A stretch of 64,000 nt of DNA, from assembly GCF_013402795.1 (NCBI RefSeq), contig NZ_CP058595.1, positions 3,760,001 through 3,824,000 on the forward strand, written 5' to 3'. The notes under the pieces were generated by a model. That model ran no database searches and was not told the origin of the DNA. It saw nothing but the letters and a program-made list of their open reading frames with translations. A program made the translations under genes and the position numbers. Below are positions 1 through 7,227 of this stretch, piece after piece. The stretch comes from Costertonia aggregata (GTDB lineage Bacteria > Bacteroidota > Bacteroidia > Flavobacteriales > Flavobacteriaceae). Within the stretch, counting starts at the first letter, position 1, and every line of letters starts with the position of its first letter.

Positions 1-69
1 GCCAATCAATTAAAAAATGAGGAATTATTAAGGATTGCCGCTAGGATGGAATCTAATCGAAAAGACTGA
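1..69 (+). CDS. C-terminal end of an unidentified protein (partial)
   Basis: An open frame enters from the left edge and stops with TGA at 67-69, giving a 22-residue tail ending in ARMESNRKD. The next gene starts 9 bp later on the same strand. The fragment is too short to identify. It is listed because the frame is open, same-strand and tightly spaced to the following lipoprotein gene, which suggests the accessory cluster continues to the left of the window. Confidence 0.35.
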   Translation, partial: ANQLKNEELLRIAARMESNRKD

Positions 70-78
70 ATTAATCTG

Positions 79-564
79 ATGTACAAGATTTTTAAAATAC
101 TAGCAATAACAAGCACCTCTCTATTTATTATTTCCTGCAAGAAAGAAAACGACTTGGTAAAATTAAATAATTACGTGGTCGACAGAATTTGGATTACGGA
201 AAATCAAAACCAATATTATTTCTCAAGTGAAGATGACAAAGAATATTCCTGGTCTACGCTAAGAAAAACTGGTAACGGAAATGGACTTGATGATTGGACA
301 ACTCCATTTTCAATAGCAAGGGGAAATCCGAAATCAAACCCATATAAATCAAATACTTTGAATCCTGAAGGATGGACTTTTTCTGATTTTTTCAAAATTC
401 AGGGTGACACATTAATTCTCCAAAGAGAAGAAGATATAAATGCGGAAGATTTGATGATTTTTCATCTTGAAAAAGGAAAAGATACAATCATAGGAGTTTT
501 TTCTTATAACGCGCTTCTAGTGCGCAATAAATATGGAAATCGGATATGGAAATCGAAAAAATGA
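79..564 (+). CDS. hypothetical lipoprotein
   Basis: A 161-residue protein with a lipoprotein signal: a short charged N-terminus, a hydrophobic stretch at residues 5-19 and a lipobox ending in IISC with Cys20, followed by KKEND. It should be lipid-anchored to the inner or outer membrane facing the periplasm. The mature part is polar and rich in Trp, Asp and Asn, with no domain that I recognise. It is A+T rich, like the two other genes up to 2.65 kb, and unlike the housekeeping genes from 2.8 kb onward. A large structured inverted repeat begins 19 bp after the stop, the same arrangement as in the next two genes. Function unknown. Confidence 0.7.
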   Translation: MYKIFKILAITSTSLFIISCKKENDLVKLNNYVVDRIWITENQNQYYFSSEDDKEYSWSTLRKTGNGNGLDDWTTPFSIARGNPKSNPYKSNTLNPEGWTFSDFFKIQGDTLILQREEDINAEDLMIFHLEKGKDTIIGVFSYNALLVRNKYGNRIWKSKK

Positions 565-582
565 AATACGTTTACTAACACG

Positions 583-691
583 GTGTATAATTAAGTGCGG
601 GCGGAATTTCAAGCTGGAAATTCCTGCAATCAATTATCTTTAGTCTCAGGCGGACATTTTCCGTTGGAAAAGTCCGCAACTAATCATACAC
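583..691. repeat. structured inverted-repeat element A
   Basis: Two 18-nt arms at 583-600 and 674-691 are inverted repeats with 15 of 18 positions complementary. They enclose two further hairpins: 603-624 (perfect 8-bp stem GGAATTTC/GAAATTCC) and 651-676 (stem CGGAC/GTCCG extended by TTTTCC/GGAAAA with one bulged A). The element begins 19 bp after the lipoprotein stop. Its right half, 652-690, is closely matched by 1588-1626 in element B, and its right edge CATACAC-GAAAC recurs at 2768 after element C. It looks like a folded recombination or transcription-end structure placed after each accessory gene; no biochemical role can be assigned from sequence alone. Confidence 0.65.
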
Positions 692-716
692 GAAACGATA
701 ACGAAACCCTTTAAAA

Positions 717-827
717 TCACTCCAAAACTTGGGTAATGCACTCCAATAAACATTGCCCTGACGCATAAGGTACTATGGCGTCATCAGTACCGTGAAAAAT
801 AACCACAGGGCAAGTCACACCATTCAT
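717..827 (-). pseudogene. decayed copy of the 3' end of the alpha/beta hydrolase gene
   Basis: This segment matches the 3' end of the intact hydrolase gene (2801-2995) closely, including the stop codon and the region coding for the catalytic-Asp segment, but lacks about 83 bp corresponding to 2831-2913. The similarity extends past the stop into flanking sequence: 685-720 matches 2768-2804 including CATACAC and AACGAAACCCTTTAAAATCAC. It is therefore a truncated duplicate of the hydrolase gene end plus its downstream border. No intact frame remains. Transition differences relative to the intact copy suggest the duplication is not recent. Confidence 0.8.
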
Positions 828-849
828 AGCCGGATTGTTATTTTTTTAT

Positions 850-985
850 TTGCGCAACTGTTTTCGTGATTTTATTACAAGGGAAGAAACGGTTTTAGAA
901 AGCTGTTGTTTATGCGGCTGATGTTAAAAAACTTAGGGTGTCAAATAGTTAATTATTTGATTTCAACATTGAAATTATCGAATTT
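850..985. repeat. direct repeat, copy 1 (upstream of first membrane protein)
   Basis: The core at 863-936 (TTCGTGATTTTATTACAAGG onward) is repeated at 1662-1750 with about 12 bp of indel difference. Weaker similarity extends to about 985. Both copies sit between a structured element and the next accessory gene. Neither has an intact reading frame: one frame gives residues like DFITREE followed by a stop, another gives AADVKKLRV after an in-frame TAG. It may be a decayed gene fragment or a shared leader of the modules. Confidence 0.6.
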
Positions 986-1032
986 TAATATCAGAAAATA
1001 AAAATTGTTGAACTCATTTTATTTAAATCGTT

Positions 1033-1500
1033 ATGTATAATTTTGAAAATAAAATGTGGAAAAGAAATTGGTTCTGGATTATAGTTTCCCTCTTACTTTT
1101 CTTGACTTGTTATTTTCTAACGGTTGGACTTGTGAATAGTGGACTGATGGACACGACCAGAATTTTTATACTGGGTAATTTTATAAGCGTTCCAAACTTC
1201 TATACCTTTTTCACCTACCTACCTCTAGTGTTTTTTACCTTATTTCTTATTAAAGTCATTTTGGACCGATTAAAAAATCGAAACTCAAATAAGATTTTGG
1301 TATTCTTTACTTCGTTTTTTATTGTTCAAGTGACTTACTTAACTCTCAAAATCAATTGGATTAATGAAACAAATTCGCTGGACGAGAATACAATCAAACT
1401 TTGGCAGAACATTTTACATATTTCTTTGCCAATACAGTTTTTTCTAATTTGTGTTTTGGTAATTGTTAGCTGGAAAGGGGGAAAACGAAGTAGAACCTAA
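1033..1500 (+). CDS. hypothetical integral membrane protein
   Basis: A 155-residue protein with about four hydrophobic segments (roughly residues 13-33, 42-75 as a long or double segment, 87-106 and 127-147). The N-terminus is short and basic-aromatic (MWKRNWFW) and the C-terminus ends in a basic KGGKRSRT tail, predicted cytoplasmic. No family that I recognise. It is A+T rich and flanked by the repeat copy upstream (850-985) and by structured element B, which starts 11 bp after the stop. The start at the first ATG is preceded only by A+T-rich sequence, so a start at residue 8 (KMWKRN) is also possible. Confidence 0.6.
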   Translation: MYNFENKMWKRNWFWIIVSLLLFLTCYFLTVGLVNSGLMDTTRIFILGNFISVPNFYTFFTYLPLVFFTLFLIKVILDRLKNRNSNKILVFFTSFFIVQVTYLTLKINWINETNSLDENTIKLWQNILHISLPIQFFLICVLVIVSWKGGKRSRT

Positions 1501-1510
1501 AAAACTATAT

Positions 1511-1650
1511 ACAATACGGGCTATAATTCAATGCTAGATTCTAACTAACTTGAGACTTTGAAACAAACAAAACAACTGGATTCCGCACGACATTTTCCGT
1601 TTGGAAAGTCCGTAACGAAATCATCGCTAGGCCATTAATTTTCGTTGTTT
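1511..1650. repeat. structured inverted-repeat element B
   Basis: It follows the membrane-protein gene by 11 bp. Outer arms at 1522-1537 and 1625-1642 are imperfectly complementary (AATT-AATG-CTAG blocks). The core 1588-1626 (GACATTTTCCGTTTGGAAAG and flanks) is nearly the same as 652-690 of element A and folds into the same hairpin. The remainder of B differs from A, so this is a family of related, divergent elements rather than a recent copy. It occupies the first part of the 390-bp gap between the two membrane-protein genes. Confidence 0.55.
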
Positions 1651-1800
1651 GTACAGCTATATTCGTGATTTTATTACAAGGGAAGAAAAGGTTTTAGAAA
1701 GTTGTTGTCAATGCCGCTGATGTTAAGGTACTTCCTGTTAAAAACTTAAGATAAACCAATAGCCGATTGCTTGATTATGATTTTAAAATCCCCGAACTTG
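1649..1800. repeat. direct repeat, copy 2 (upstream of second membrane protein)
   Basis: Second copy of the repeat at 850-985. The best-conserved part is 1662-1750. It directly follows element B and precedes the gene at 1891, so the order element, repeat, gene is the same as in the preceding module, except that there the hydrolase fragment is interposed. No intact frame on either strand. Confidence 0.6.
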
Positions 1801-1890
1801 GTTAACCGTACGATAAAAATCATTTAAACGAATTTTATCTTAATCATTGGCAATAATTTGCTCAAACTCAATTGAACTTATTGGTAATAT

Positions 1891-2646
1891 ATGTTTATAG
1901 AAAATAAATTAATAAAAACAATTCTACCTTTTATTGGAATCACTTTAATAATTTGTGGCTATTTAAAACTATCAATTTTCTATGGCCATTTTGATATTGA
2001 GATTTACAATTATTTAGAGTTTACAGAAATATTAACTCTATTTATGCCAAATATTATCAGGAATATAGGAATCATTGCGATTGCTTTTTTTATTGTTTAT
2101 CTGCTAATTGGGAATAAGGATATCGAACGAAACACAATGCTACATAATGCTATAGTGGAATCAAATACATTTTGGAAAAGGTTAAAATTATTATTTAAAT
2201 TAAATCCACTTTTAGCTTGGTTGTCACTTTTTGTTATCATTATATCAATTATATATTCAATATGGTTCCCTGAAAAGTTAGAAAGTTACATTTTGAGCAG
2301 TATAGTTATTCCAGCAATGTTCTTTTTCAACATATTGGATTTTGAGTTTAGAAGAAAATATAAATTATTGAATGACAAGAAACCTAATTCTTCACGTTCG
2401 AATTTAGCTTTTGTTATTTTTCTATTCTTGATATATACTGTTAATTCTACATATAAAGAGATTAAACAGGTTCGAAAAACAAACAAAAAAATTGAATTTA
2501 CTTATCAAGGTAAATCTATAAAAACTAGTAAACAGGATTTTTATTTAGGTCAAACAAAAAATTACCTTTTCATAAAAAACTTCGACAAGAAAAAAGTCTC
2601 TGTTTATAAAATGAGCTTGATTACTGAATTCGAAACATACGATTAA
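1891..2646 (+). CDS. hypothetical membrane protein with C-terminal soluble domain
   Basis: A 251-residue protein with about five hydrophobic segments (about residues 11-30, 48-71, 107-126, 131-148 and 170-184), then a C-terminal soluble part of about 65 residues rich in Lys (TNKKIEFTYQGKSIKTSKQ and a following KNYLFIKNFDKKKVSVYKM strand pattern). The tail looks like a small beta-rich domain on the membrane anchor. No family that I recognise. Strongly A+T rich. It is followed after about 34 bp by inverted-repeat element C, the third repetition of the gene-plus-element arrangement in this region. Confidence 0.6.
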   Translation: MFIENKLIKTILPFIGITLIICGYLKLSIFYGHFDIEIYNYLEFTEILTLFMPNIIRNIGIIAIAFFIVYLLIGNKDIERNTMLHNAIVESNTFWKRLKLLFKLNPLLAWLSLFVIIISIIYSIWFPEKLESYILSSIVIPAMFFFNILDFEFRRKYKLLNDKKPNSSRSNLAFVIFLFLIYTVNSTYKEIKQVRKTNKKIEFTYQGKSIKTSKQDFYLGQTKNYLFIKNFDKKKVSVYKMSLITEFETYD

Positions 2647-2679
2647 TATAAAACTGATGCCAACAATATTGATAAAATA

Positions 2680-2762
2680 TAGCTATTAAAAGCTTTTCGA
2701 GAGGTTTTTGTTTATTTAAAAAGTACACAAAATCCGAAAAGTTAGTGTATTTTTATAGGCTA
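2680..2762. repeat. structured inverted-repeat element C
   Basis: Arms at 2680-2699 and 2735-2762 pair in two blocks: TAGC-TAT-AAAA (2680-2691) with TTTT-ATA-GGCTA (2750-2762), and CTTTTCG (2693-2699) with CGAAAAG (2735-2741). The right border 2768-2800 (CATACACAAAAC then TATAACGAAACCC) matches the border after element A and leads directly into the hydrolase stop codon. It may also end transcription from both sides, since the genes converge here. Confidence 0.45.
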
Positions 2763-2800
2763 CGTTTCATACACAAAACCTATAACGAAACCCTTTAAAA

Positions 2801-3598
2801 TCACTTCAAAACTCGGGCAATGCTCTCCAAATATTCCGGGAATTCAATCAAGTTGTTATGTCCGCCACCTTTTATGGTAAATATTTGTTTTTGAGCGTGT
2901 GGGACGGCTTCATATAAACTTTGCCCCGACGCATAAGGTACTATGGCGTCATCGGTACCGTGAAAAACAACCACAGGGCAGGTCACACCATTCATGAATT
3001 CATGGGATTTTAGCTTGTATTTCATCAACAGGTCTACCGGCAAAAAAGGAAATCGGCTTTTGGCAACATCAACCAAACTGTAATAAGGGGTTTCCAAAAT
3101 AAGTTGTTTGGGTGCGTTTGTCGAGGCCAGTTGGGTCGCAATGCCCGTCCCCAATGACCTACCATATAGGGTAATCGCCTTTTCATCATAAGTTTTTAGG
3201 GCATACGCATAAAAAAGTTGTGCATCGGCATGTAAGGCAGCTTCACTGAGTTTCCCCGTGCTTTTCCCATAAGTACGGTAATCCATTATAATGACGTCGT
3301 AACCCTGTTGCACAAAAAACTGGGCTATCTCGCCCCAACGGGAAAGGTCGCCCGCATTACCATGAAAATAGAGCAAAACCCCTTTAGGGGCTGTACCCTT
3401 AAAATGCAAGCCGTTCAATACCGCACCATCCGGTGCGGTCAAATTGAATTCATGGTGGGGTACCGCAAACGAATATTGATAATCCTGTGGCAGTTTAGAA
3501 GGTAAAAAAATGAGTTTTTCCTGTAAAAAATAAAGCATGACTGTTATGAGTAGGTAAAATATTAATAGGTTACGGGCAATTTTCTTAAACCTTCGCAT
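2801..3598 (-). CDS. membrane-anchored alpha/beta hydrolase
   Basis: A 265-residue serine hydrolase of the alpha/beta fold (S33/Bem46-like). One N-terminal membrane segment (residues 10-25) anchors a catalytic domain that probably faces the periplasm. Visible motifs are the oxyanion turn FHGNAGD (about 78-84), the nucleophile elbow GRSLGTG with the Ser at about 148, the Asp in HGTDDAIVPY and the His in GGGHNNL. Substrate unknown; relatives are annotated as esterases or peptidases. Its start overlaps the end of the upstream paralogue by 14 bp, so the two are co-transcribed. The last 200 bp of the gene and its downstream border exist as a decayed second copy at 685-827. Confidence 0.85.
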   Translation of the reverse strand: MRRFKKIARNLLIFYLLITVMLYFLQEKLIFLPSKLPQDYQYSFAVPHHEFNLTAPDGAVLNGLHFKGTAPKGVLLYFHGNAGDLSRWGEIAQFFVQQGYDVIIMDYRTYGKSTGKLSEAALHADAQLFYAYALKTYDEKAITLYGRSLGTGIATQLASTNAPKQLILETPYYSLVDVAKSRFPFLPVDLLMKYKLKSHEFMNGVTCPVVVFHGTDDAIVPYASGQSLYEAVPHAQKQIFTIKGGGHNNLIEFPEYLESIARVLK

Positions 3599-4460
3599 TT
3601 TTTGGTTTTGTAGCGTGCTGTACCGATATGCTGGAGCCTTTCAAATCAACGACTTTTGGTTTGGTCGTAATGATATCGCCCAACATTTTATGGTATGATT
3701 CAAAGGTATTCAAATCTTTATGACCGCCACCTATGATAGTATGTAATGTAGTTTGTTTGGGCTTTATCTTGGATAGTTTTACACTGGTTTTATAGGGAAT
3801 AAGCCTATCGTCGGTACCATGTATAATGTGGATGGGGCAGTTTACATACTTGAGCCATTTGTACGTGGGCATCGGAAACTTGATCAATAATGAAAGTGGC
3901 ATAAAGGGTACATAGCGTTTGGCCACTTTGCTAAGACTGTAATACGGCGCATCTAAAATGAGCATCCTGGGATGGTTCATAGAGGCCAATTTGGTCGCAA
4001 AACCCGAGCCCAAAGAGCGCCCATAAAGAATGATATACTTTTCGTTTACATTTTCCCTTATCTTGTTGTAGACCACCTGTAAGTCTCTTTTGATCGCCTT
4101 TTGCGTTCGCCGCCCGGTACTTTTGCCAAACCCTCGATAATCGACCATGATAACATCGTAGCCGTGCCTGGTAAAATCGACCGCGAATTTGCCCCAACCC
4201 TTTATGCTTTTTGAGTTGCCCTTGAGGTAAAAAACCACTCCTTTGGGTCTTTGGGTCTTAAAACGGAGCCCATTGATAATGGCCCCATCCCTGGTCTCGA
4301 TATTGTACTCCTCAATTTCCTGATTTTCATAATAAAATTCAAAATCCTTGGCCAGCTTTTCGGGTTTGAACATCAAGAAGTCCTGCAAGAAATATACAAG
4401 CGTATTTATGGCCAGATATATCAAGATGATTACGGTAAGAATGTACTTCCAATCGGCCAT
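3585..4460 (-). CDS. membrane-anchored alpha/beta hydrolase, paralogue
   Basis: A 291-residue paralogue of the next gene, with the same N-terminal membrane segment, the nucleophile motif GRSLGSG, the Asp in HGTDDRLIPY and the His in GGGHKDL. The usual HG of the oxyanion motif is replaced here by KG (YLKGNSKSIKGWG), which may alter activity. It has a polar C-terminal extension of about 20 residues ending in KPKNAKV. I chose ATG at 4460 (MADWKYIL): an earlier in-frame ATG at 4505 lies inside the upstream terminator hairpin. First gene of a two-gene unit with the 2801-3598 hydrolase. Confidence 0.85.
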   Translation of the reverse strand: MADWKYILTVIILIYLAINTLVYFLQDFLMFKPEKLAKDFEFYYENQEIEEYNIETRDGAIINGLRFKTQRPKGVVFYLKGNSKSIKGWGKFAVDFTRHGYDVIMVDYRGFGKSTGRRTQKAIKRDLQVVYNKIRENVNEKYIILYGRSLGSGFATKLASMNHPRMLILDAPYYSLSKVAKRYVPFMPLSLLIKFPMPTYKWLKYVNCPIHIIHGTDDRLIPYKTSVKLSKIKPKQTTLHTIIGGGHKDLNTFESYHKMLGDIITTKPKVVDLKGSSISVQHATKPKNAKV

Positions 4461-4489
4461 CGCATTTAATCGGTTTACATACAATGTAC

Positions 4490-4517
4490 AAAAAAAGCGC
4501 CTCATGGCGCTTTTTTA
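4490..4517 (-). terminator. rho-independent terminator of the 4584-5096 gene
   Basis: Stem AAGCGCC/GGCGCTT with a 4-nt loop, followed on the minus strand by a run of T. It lies 67 bp after the stop of the secreted-protein gene and just before the start of the hydrolase pair, separating the two transcripts. Confidence 0.8.
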
Positions 4518-4583
4518 TCTTGTAGAACTGTTTTGATACATCGGTCTTTTAGGATGCACAGCCCGTATACCATCTACCAATGA

Positions 4584-5096
4584 TTATTTTAGGGATTCAT
4601 GACTTTCGACAAAGAGTTCAATTTTTCTGCCCTCATCATTGGTGACTACCAAAGTTTCTACTTCATTGTTGTCTTTGTTCATAATGGTCTCACTTTCCAA
4701 GATATCAAGGTTTTTCCCGTTATCGATAGCAACGATCAAATCGTTTTTGGTGCTCAGCACGGTAAAATCTGTTTTCTCATCGGCATTATAGCTAAACTTG
4801 ATGATTTCGTCAAAGGCATCATCCAAGTCATTGTCCACCTTTACGGTTTTCATGATTTTTTTATTGCCCTGATTTTTTGAATCGTTCTGGATCCCCTCGT
4901 CTTCATCAATATGGGAATATGTACCTAATTCTACTTGGGTATTGACTTTTACCGAGTTCTGTATCGTTTCACCATTTACATTAATTGTATATGTTTTTTC
5001 TACGGTTTCGGTAGATGCATCCTGTACTTGTTGGGCGTTTAAGCTAAATAACGATGCCGTTAATATGAGTGTTGCTGTTGTTTTTATAATCTTCAT
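4584..5096 (-). CDS. secreted hypothetical protein
   Basis: A 170-residue protein with a classical Sec signal peptide (MKIIKTTATLILTASLFSLN, cleavage expected after NAQ or nearby). The mature part is strongly acidic, with repeated Asp/Glu/Asn stretches and beta-strand-like segments (TYTINVNGETIQNSVKVNTQ; VETLVVTNDEGRKIELFV). It has no catalytic motif or membrane segment. Predicted periplasmic or exported. No family that I recognise. It is monocistronic, with its own terminator downstream and 71 bp separating it from dps upstream. Confidence 0.7.
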   Translation of the reverse strand: MKIIKTTATLILTASLFSLNAQQVQDASTETVEKTYTINVNGETIQNSVKVNTQVELGTYSHIDEDEGIQNDSKNQGNKKIMKTVKVDNDLDDAFDEIIKFSYNADEKTDFTVLSTKNDLIVAIDNGKNLDILESETIMNKDNNEVETLVVTNDEGRKIELFVESHESLK

Positions 5097-5167
5097 GTTT
5101 GATTTTTTTCTGGATTTATAATCTTAATCTTAGTTCTATAACATTTCTTTTAGTTTATAGGTTGGCC

Positions 5168-5668
5168 CTAGTTTTGGGAAATCTCTGAAAAATGTTGCCT
5201 TTTATCTTTGTTCCAGGCATCCAACATCCAACTTGTTTTTTCCATTTGTCGAATGTAGGCTCCAATTAAATCAATGGTTCCTTCATCGTTTATTTCATCG
5301 GCCTTATCGACCACTTTTGTCATTTGTTGCAGTAAAATACTGTGGGATTTCAAAAGCTCATCCACCATTTCTTCGTCAATTAGCGTAGTAGCACTTTCTT
5401 TGATTGATGATGCTTCCAAATATTCACTGTAATTGCTCATTGGGTGATAACGCAAAGTCAAAATGCGCTCTGCGATTTCATCAATTTTACCTCGGGCGTC
5501 AACATACATCTCTTCAAATTTTTCATGCAGGTCAAAAAAGTTTTTTCCCAGTATGTTCCAGTGAAAGTTTCTCAGTTTTTGGTAATATATGTGATAGTCG
5601 GCTAAAAGCGTGTTCAATTCGGTTACGACTGGTAATAATTTTTTTTCATCAATATTCAAATAGTTCAT
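5168..5668 (-). CDS. dps: Dps family ferritin-like protein
   Basis: A 166-residue Dps/MrgA-type protein. Family members form 12-subunit cages that oxidise and store iron and protect DNA during starvation or oxidative stress. The Dps ferroxidase signature is visible: N-F-H-W-N-I (residues 38-43) followed by FFDLHEKFEEMYVD (about 47-60), carrying the His, Asp and Glu ligands shared between subunits. The length is typical. No N-terminal Lys-rich DNA-binding tail is evident, so DNA binding is uncertain. Probably monocistronic and stress-regulated; no operator is obvious in the 210 bp upstream. Confidence 0.92.
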   Translation of the reverse strand: MNYLNIDEKKLLPVVTELNTLLADYHIYYQKLRNFHWNILGKNFFDLHEKFEEMYVDARGKIDEIAERILTLRYHPMSNYSEYLEASSIKESATTLIDEEMVDELLKSHSILLQQMTKVVDKADEINDEGTIDLIGAYIRQMEKTSWMLDAWNKDKRQHFSEISQN

Positions 5669-5878
5669 GAATTTGTGTTTTTAAAGATTAAACAATATGT
5701 TTTGAAATGTTGGAGTGAAGTTCTTTTTGTGCCAATAGAGTCTTGGCGTTTTCAGCGGATGCCTGATTAGAAAGAATGTATTTAATTATCCAACACCATT
5801 AATATATGGGATATTCAAAAAAAGTCAAGTGATTTAACGGTCTTTAACGTGTGTTGGGAAGAATTAACATAAGGAACG

Positions 5879-6970
5879 TTAAAGCCAACCCTTTTTTCTA
5901 AAATAAATTAACATAAAAAGCAAGAGAAAAATCATAATGCCCCACACATAAAGATACCCGTGTTCCCAATGCAGTTCGGGCATGTGGTCAAAATTCATCC
6001 CATAAATACCTGCTATAAAAGTCAAAGGGATAAAAATAGAGGCCATTATGGTAAGCACCTTCATGACCTCGTTCATTTTATTGCTCATATTGCTCATATA
6101 CATTTCCATAAGGCTCATGCTCATTTCCCTATAAATCTGAAGGGTTTCGTTAATCTCTACGGAATGGTCCAAAACATCCCGTAAGAACAGTTTGGTGTCC
6201 TTTTTTATCAAAGGGCTTTCCGTATCTATAAGCCTACTGACCAGTTCTTTTACGGGAAATATCCAGCGGCGTACTTTGAGTACTTCTTTTTTAAGTTCCT
6301 GTATTTTTTGCGCAACTTCGGGTTTGGGATTTTCATATACTTGCTCTTCCAATACCTCGATTTTATGATTGATGTGTTCCAACACCGTAAAATAATTATC
6401 AATAATGGCATCCAATAACGCAAAGAACAAGTAATCGGCCCCACGTGTGCGAATACGACCGTGTTTGGTACGTATTCTGGTGCGGACCCCTTCAAAAACA
6501 TCCTCTTTGAGTTCCTGAAACACCAAAACCGTATTTTCCAACAGTACCATGGCCATATGCTCGCTGACCAGTTCTTCGGCATCATTGATATAGAGCATTT
6601 TGAACACCCCGAAAATATGGTTGTCATATTCGTCAATCTTTGGTCTCTGCAAGGTATTTACCGCATCTTCGAGCAAAAGTGAATTTAACCCGAACCGTTT
6701 TCCCAGATTCTCGATATAGGCCTCATCGTTGATACCCACGACATCAATCCATGAAGTGGATTTGGAATCGTTATGTACCAGAATGGCATCAATATCATTT
6801 GTAAAATCCTCGGCAACACTTTCATCGTCATACTCTATGGTATGTACTGTACTTTGGGTTTTTTCCCTATCTCCCAAATAAGTCACGGTACCGGGTGCTT
6901 TGCCGATTTTGTCTTTTGCCCTGGATTTTTTTCTTCGATGTAATGGGTTGGTCATTTTCTTTTTTTGCAT
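5879..6970 (-). CDS. corA: CorA family magnesium/cobalt transporter
   Basis: A 363-residue inner-membrane divalent cation channel of the CorA family. It has a large N-terminal cytoplasmic domain with long helices (the stretch MNKMNEVMKVLTIMASIFIP leads into TM1), two C-terminal membrane segments and the family signature YGMN after TM1 (YGMNFDHMPE). The C-terminal tail is the basic YFRKKGWL. The N-terminus has a basic extension (MQKKKMTNPLHRRKKSRAKD). The ATG at 6970 is the first real start; 6955 is an alternative. Single gene. Confidence 0.93.
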   Translation of the reverse strand: MQKKKMTNPLHRRKKSRAKDKIGKAPGTVTYLGDREKTQSTVHTIEYDDESVAEDFTNDIDAILVHNDSKSTSWIDVVGINDEAYIENLGKRFGLNSLLLEDAVNTLQRPKIDEYDNHIFGVFKMLYINDAEELVSEHMAMVLLENTVLVFQELKEDVFEGVRTRIRTKHGRIRTRGADYLFFALLDAIIDNYFTVLEHINHKIEVLEEQVYENPKPEVAQKIQELKKEVLKVRRWIFPVKELVSRLIDTESPLIKKDTKLFLRDVLDHSVEINETLQIYREMSMSLMEMYMSNMSNKMNEVMKVLTIMASIFIPLTFIAGIYGMNFDHMPELHWEHGYLYVWGIMIFLLLFMLIYFRKKGWL

Positions 6971-7227
6971 TACCAAGTTTTGCCTAAATATACTAAAAGT
7001 GCTATGGAAATATAATAATCGTTCGGTGAAAGGTAAAACCTCCCAACTGGGCCATAGTCACCTTGTTTTCCAAGGTGTTTAAGGGTAAATTGTCTTTTTC
7101 AACGTAATGGGAAATCCTATGGTTACTTAATATTAGAGGATTCCTCGTCGCTTGGCCCCATGAAACGACAAACCAACTTTATAAAATAGTGTCATAAAAA
7201 ATATAGCATCCCAATTAGGCACTTGGT

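Noticed and set aside
583-691. Element A as a canonical integron attC site
   Set aside because: The expected RYYYAAC/GTTRRRY core pairs are not found at its ends and no integrase gene is in the window; only the general shape fits.
5688-5787. Open stretch of about 33 codons on the minus strand upstream of dps, with residues like QKELHSNISKHIV before a stop
   Set aside because: No ATG, GTG or TTG opens it and a stop lies just upstream; the protein-like look is not enough. It could be a remnant of an earlier gene.
6977-7227. Possible small RNA between corA and truA
   Set aside because: Only a weak hairpin (CCTTG/CAAGG near 7060) is visible, with no promoter-terminator pair. Nothing supportable.
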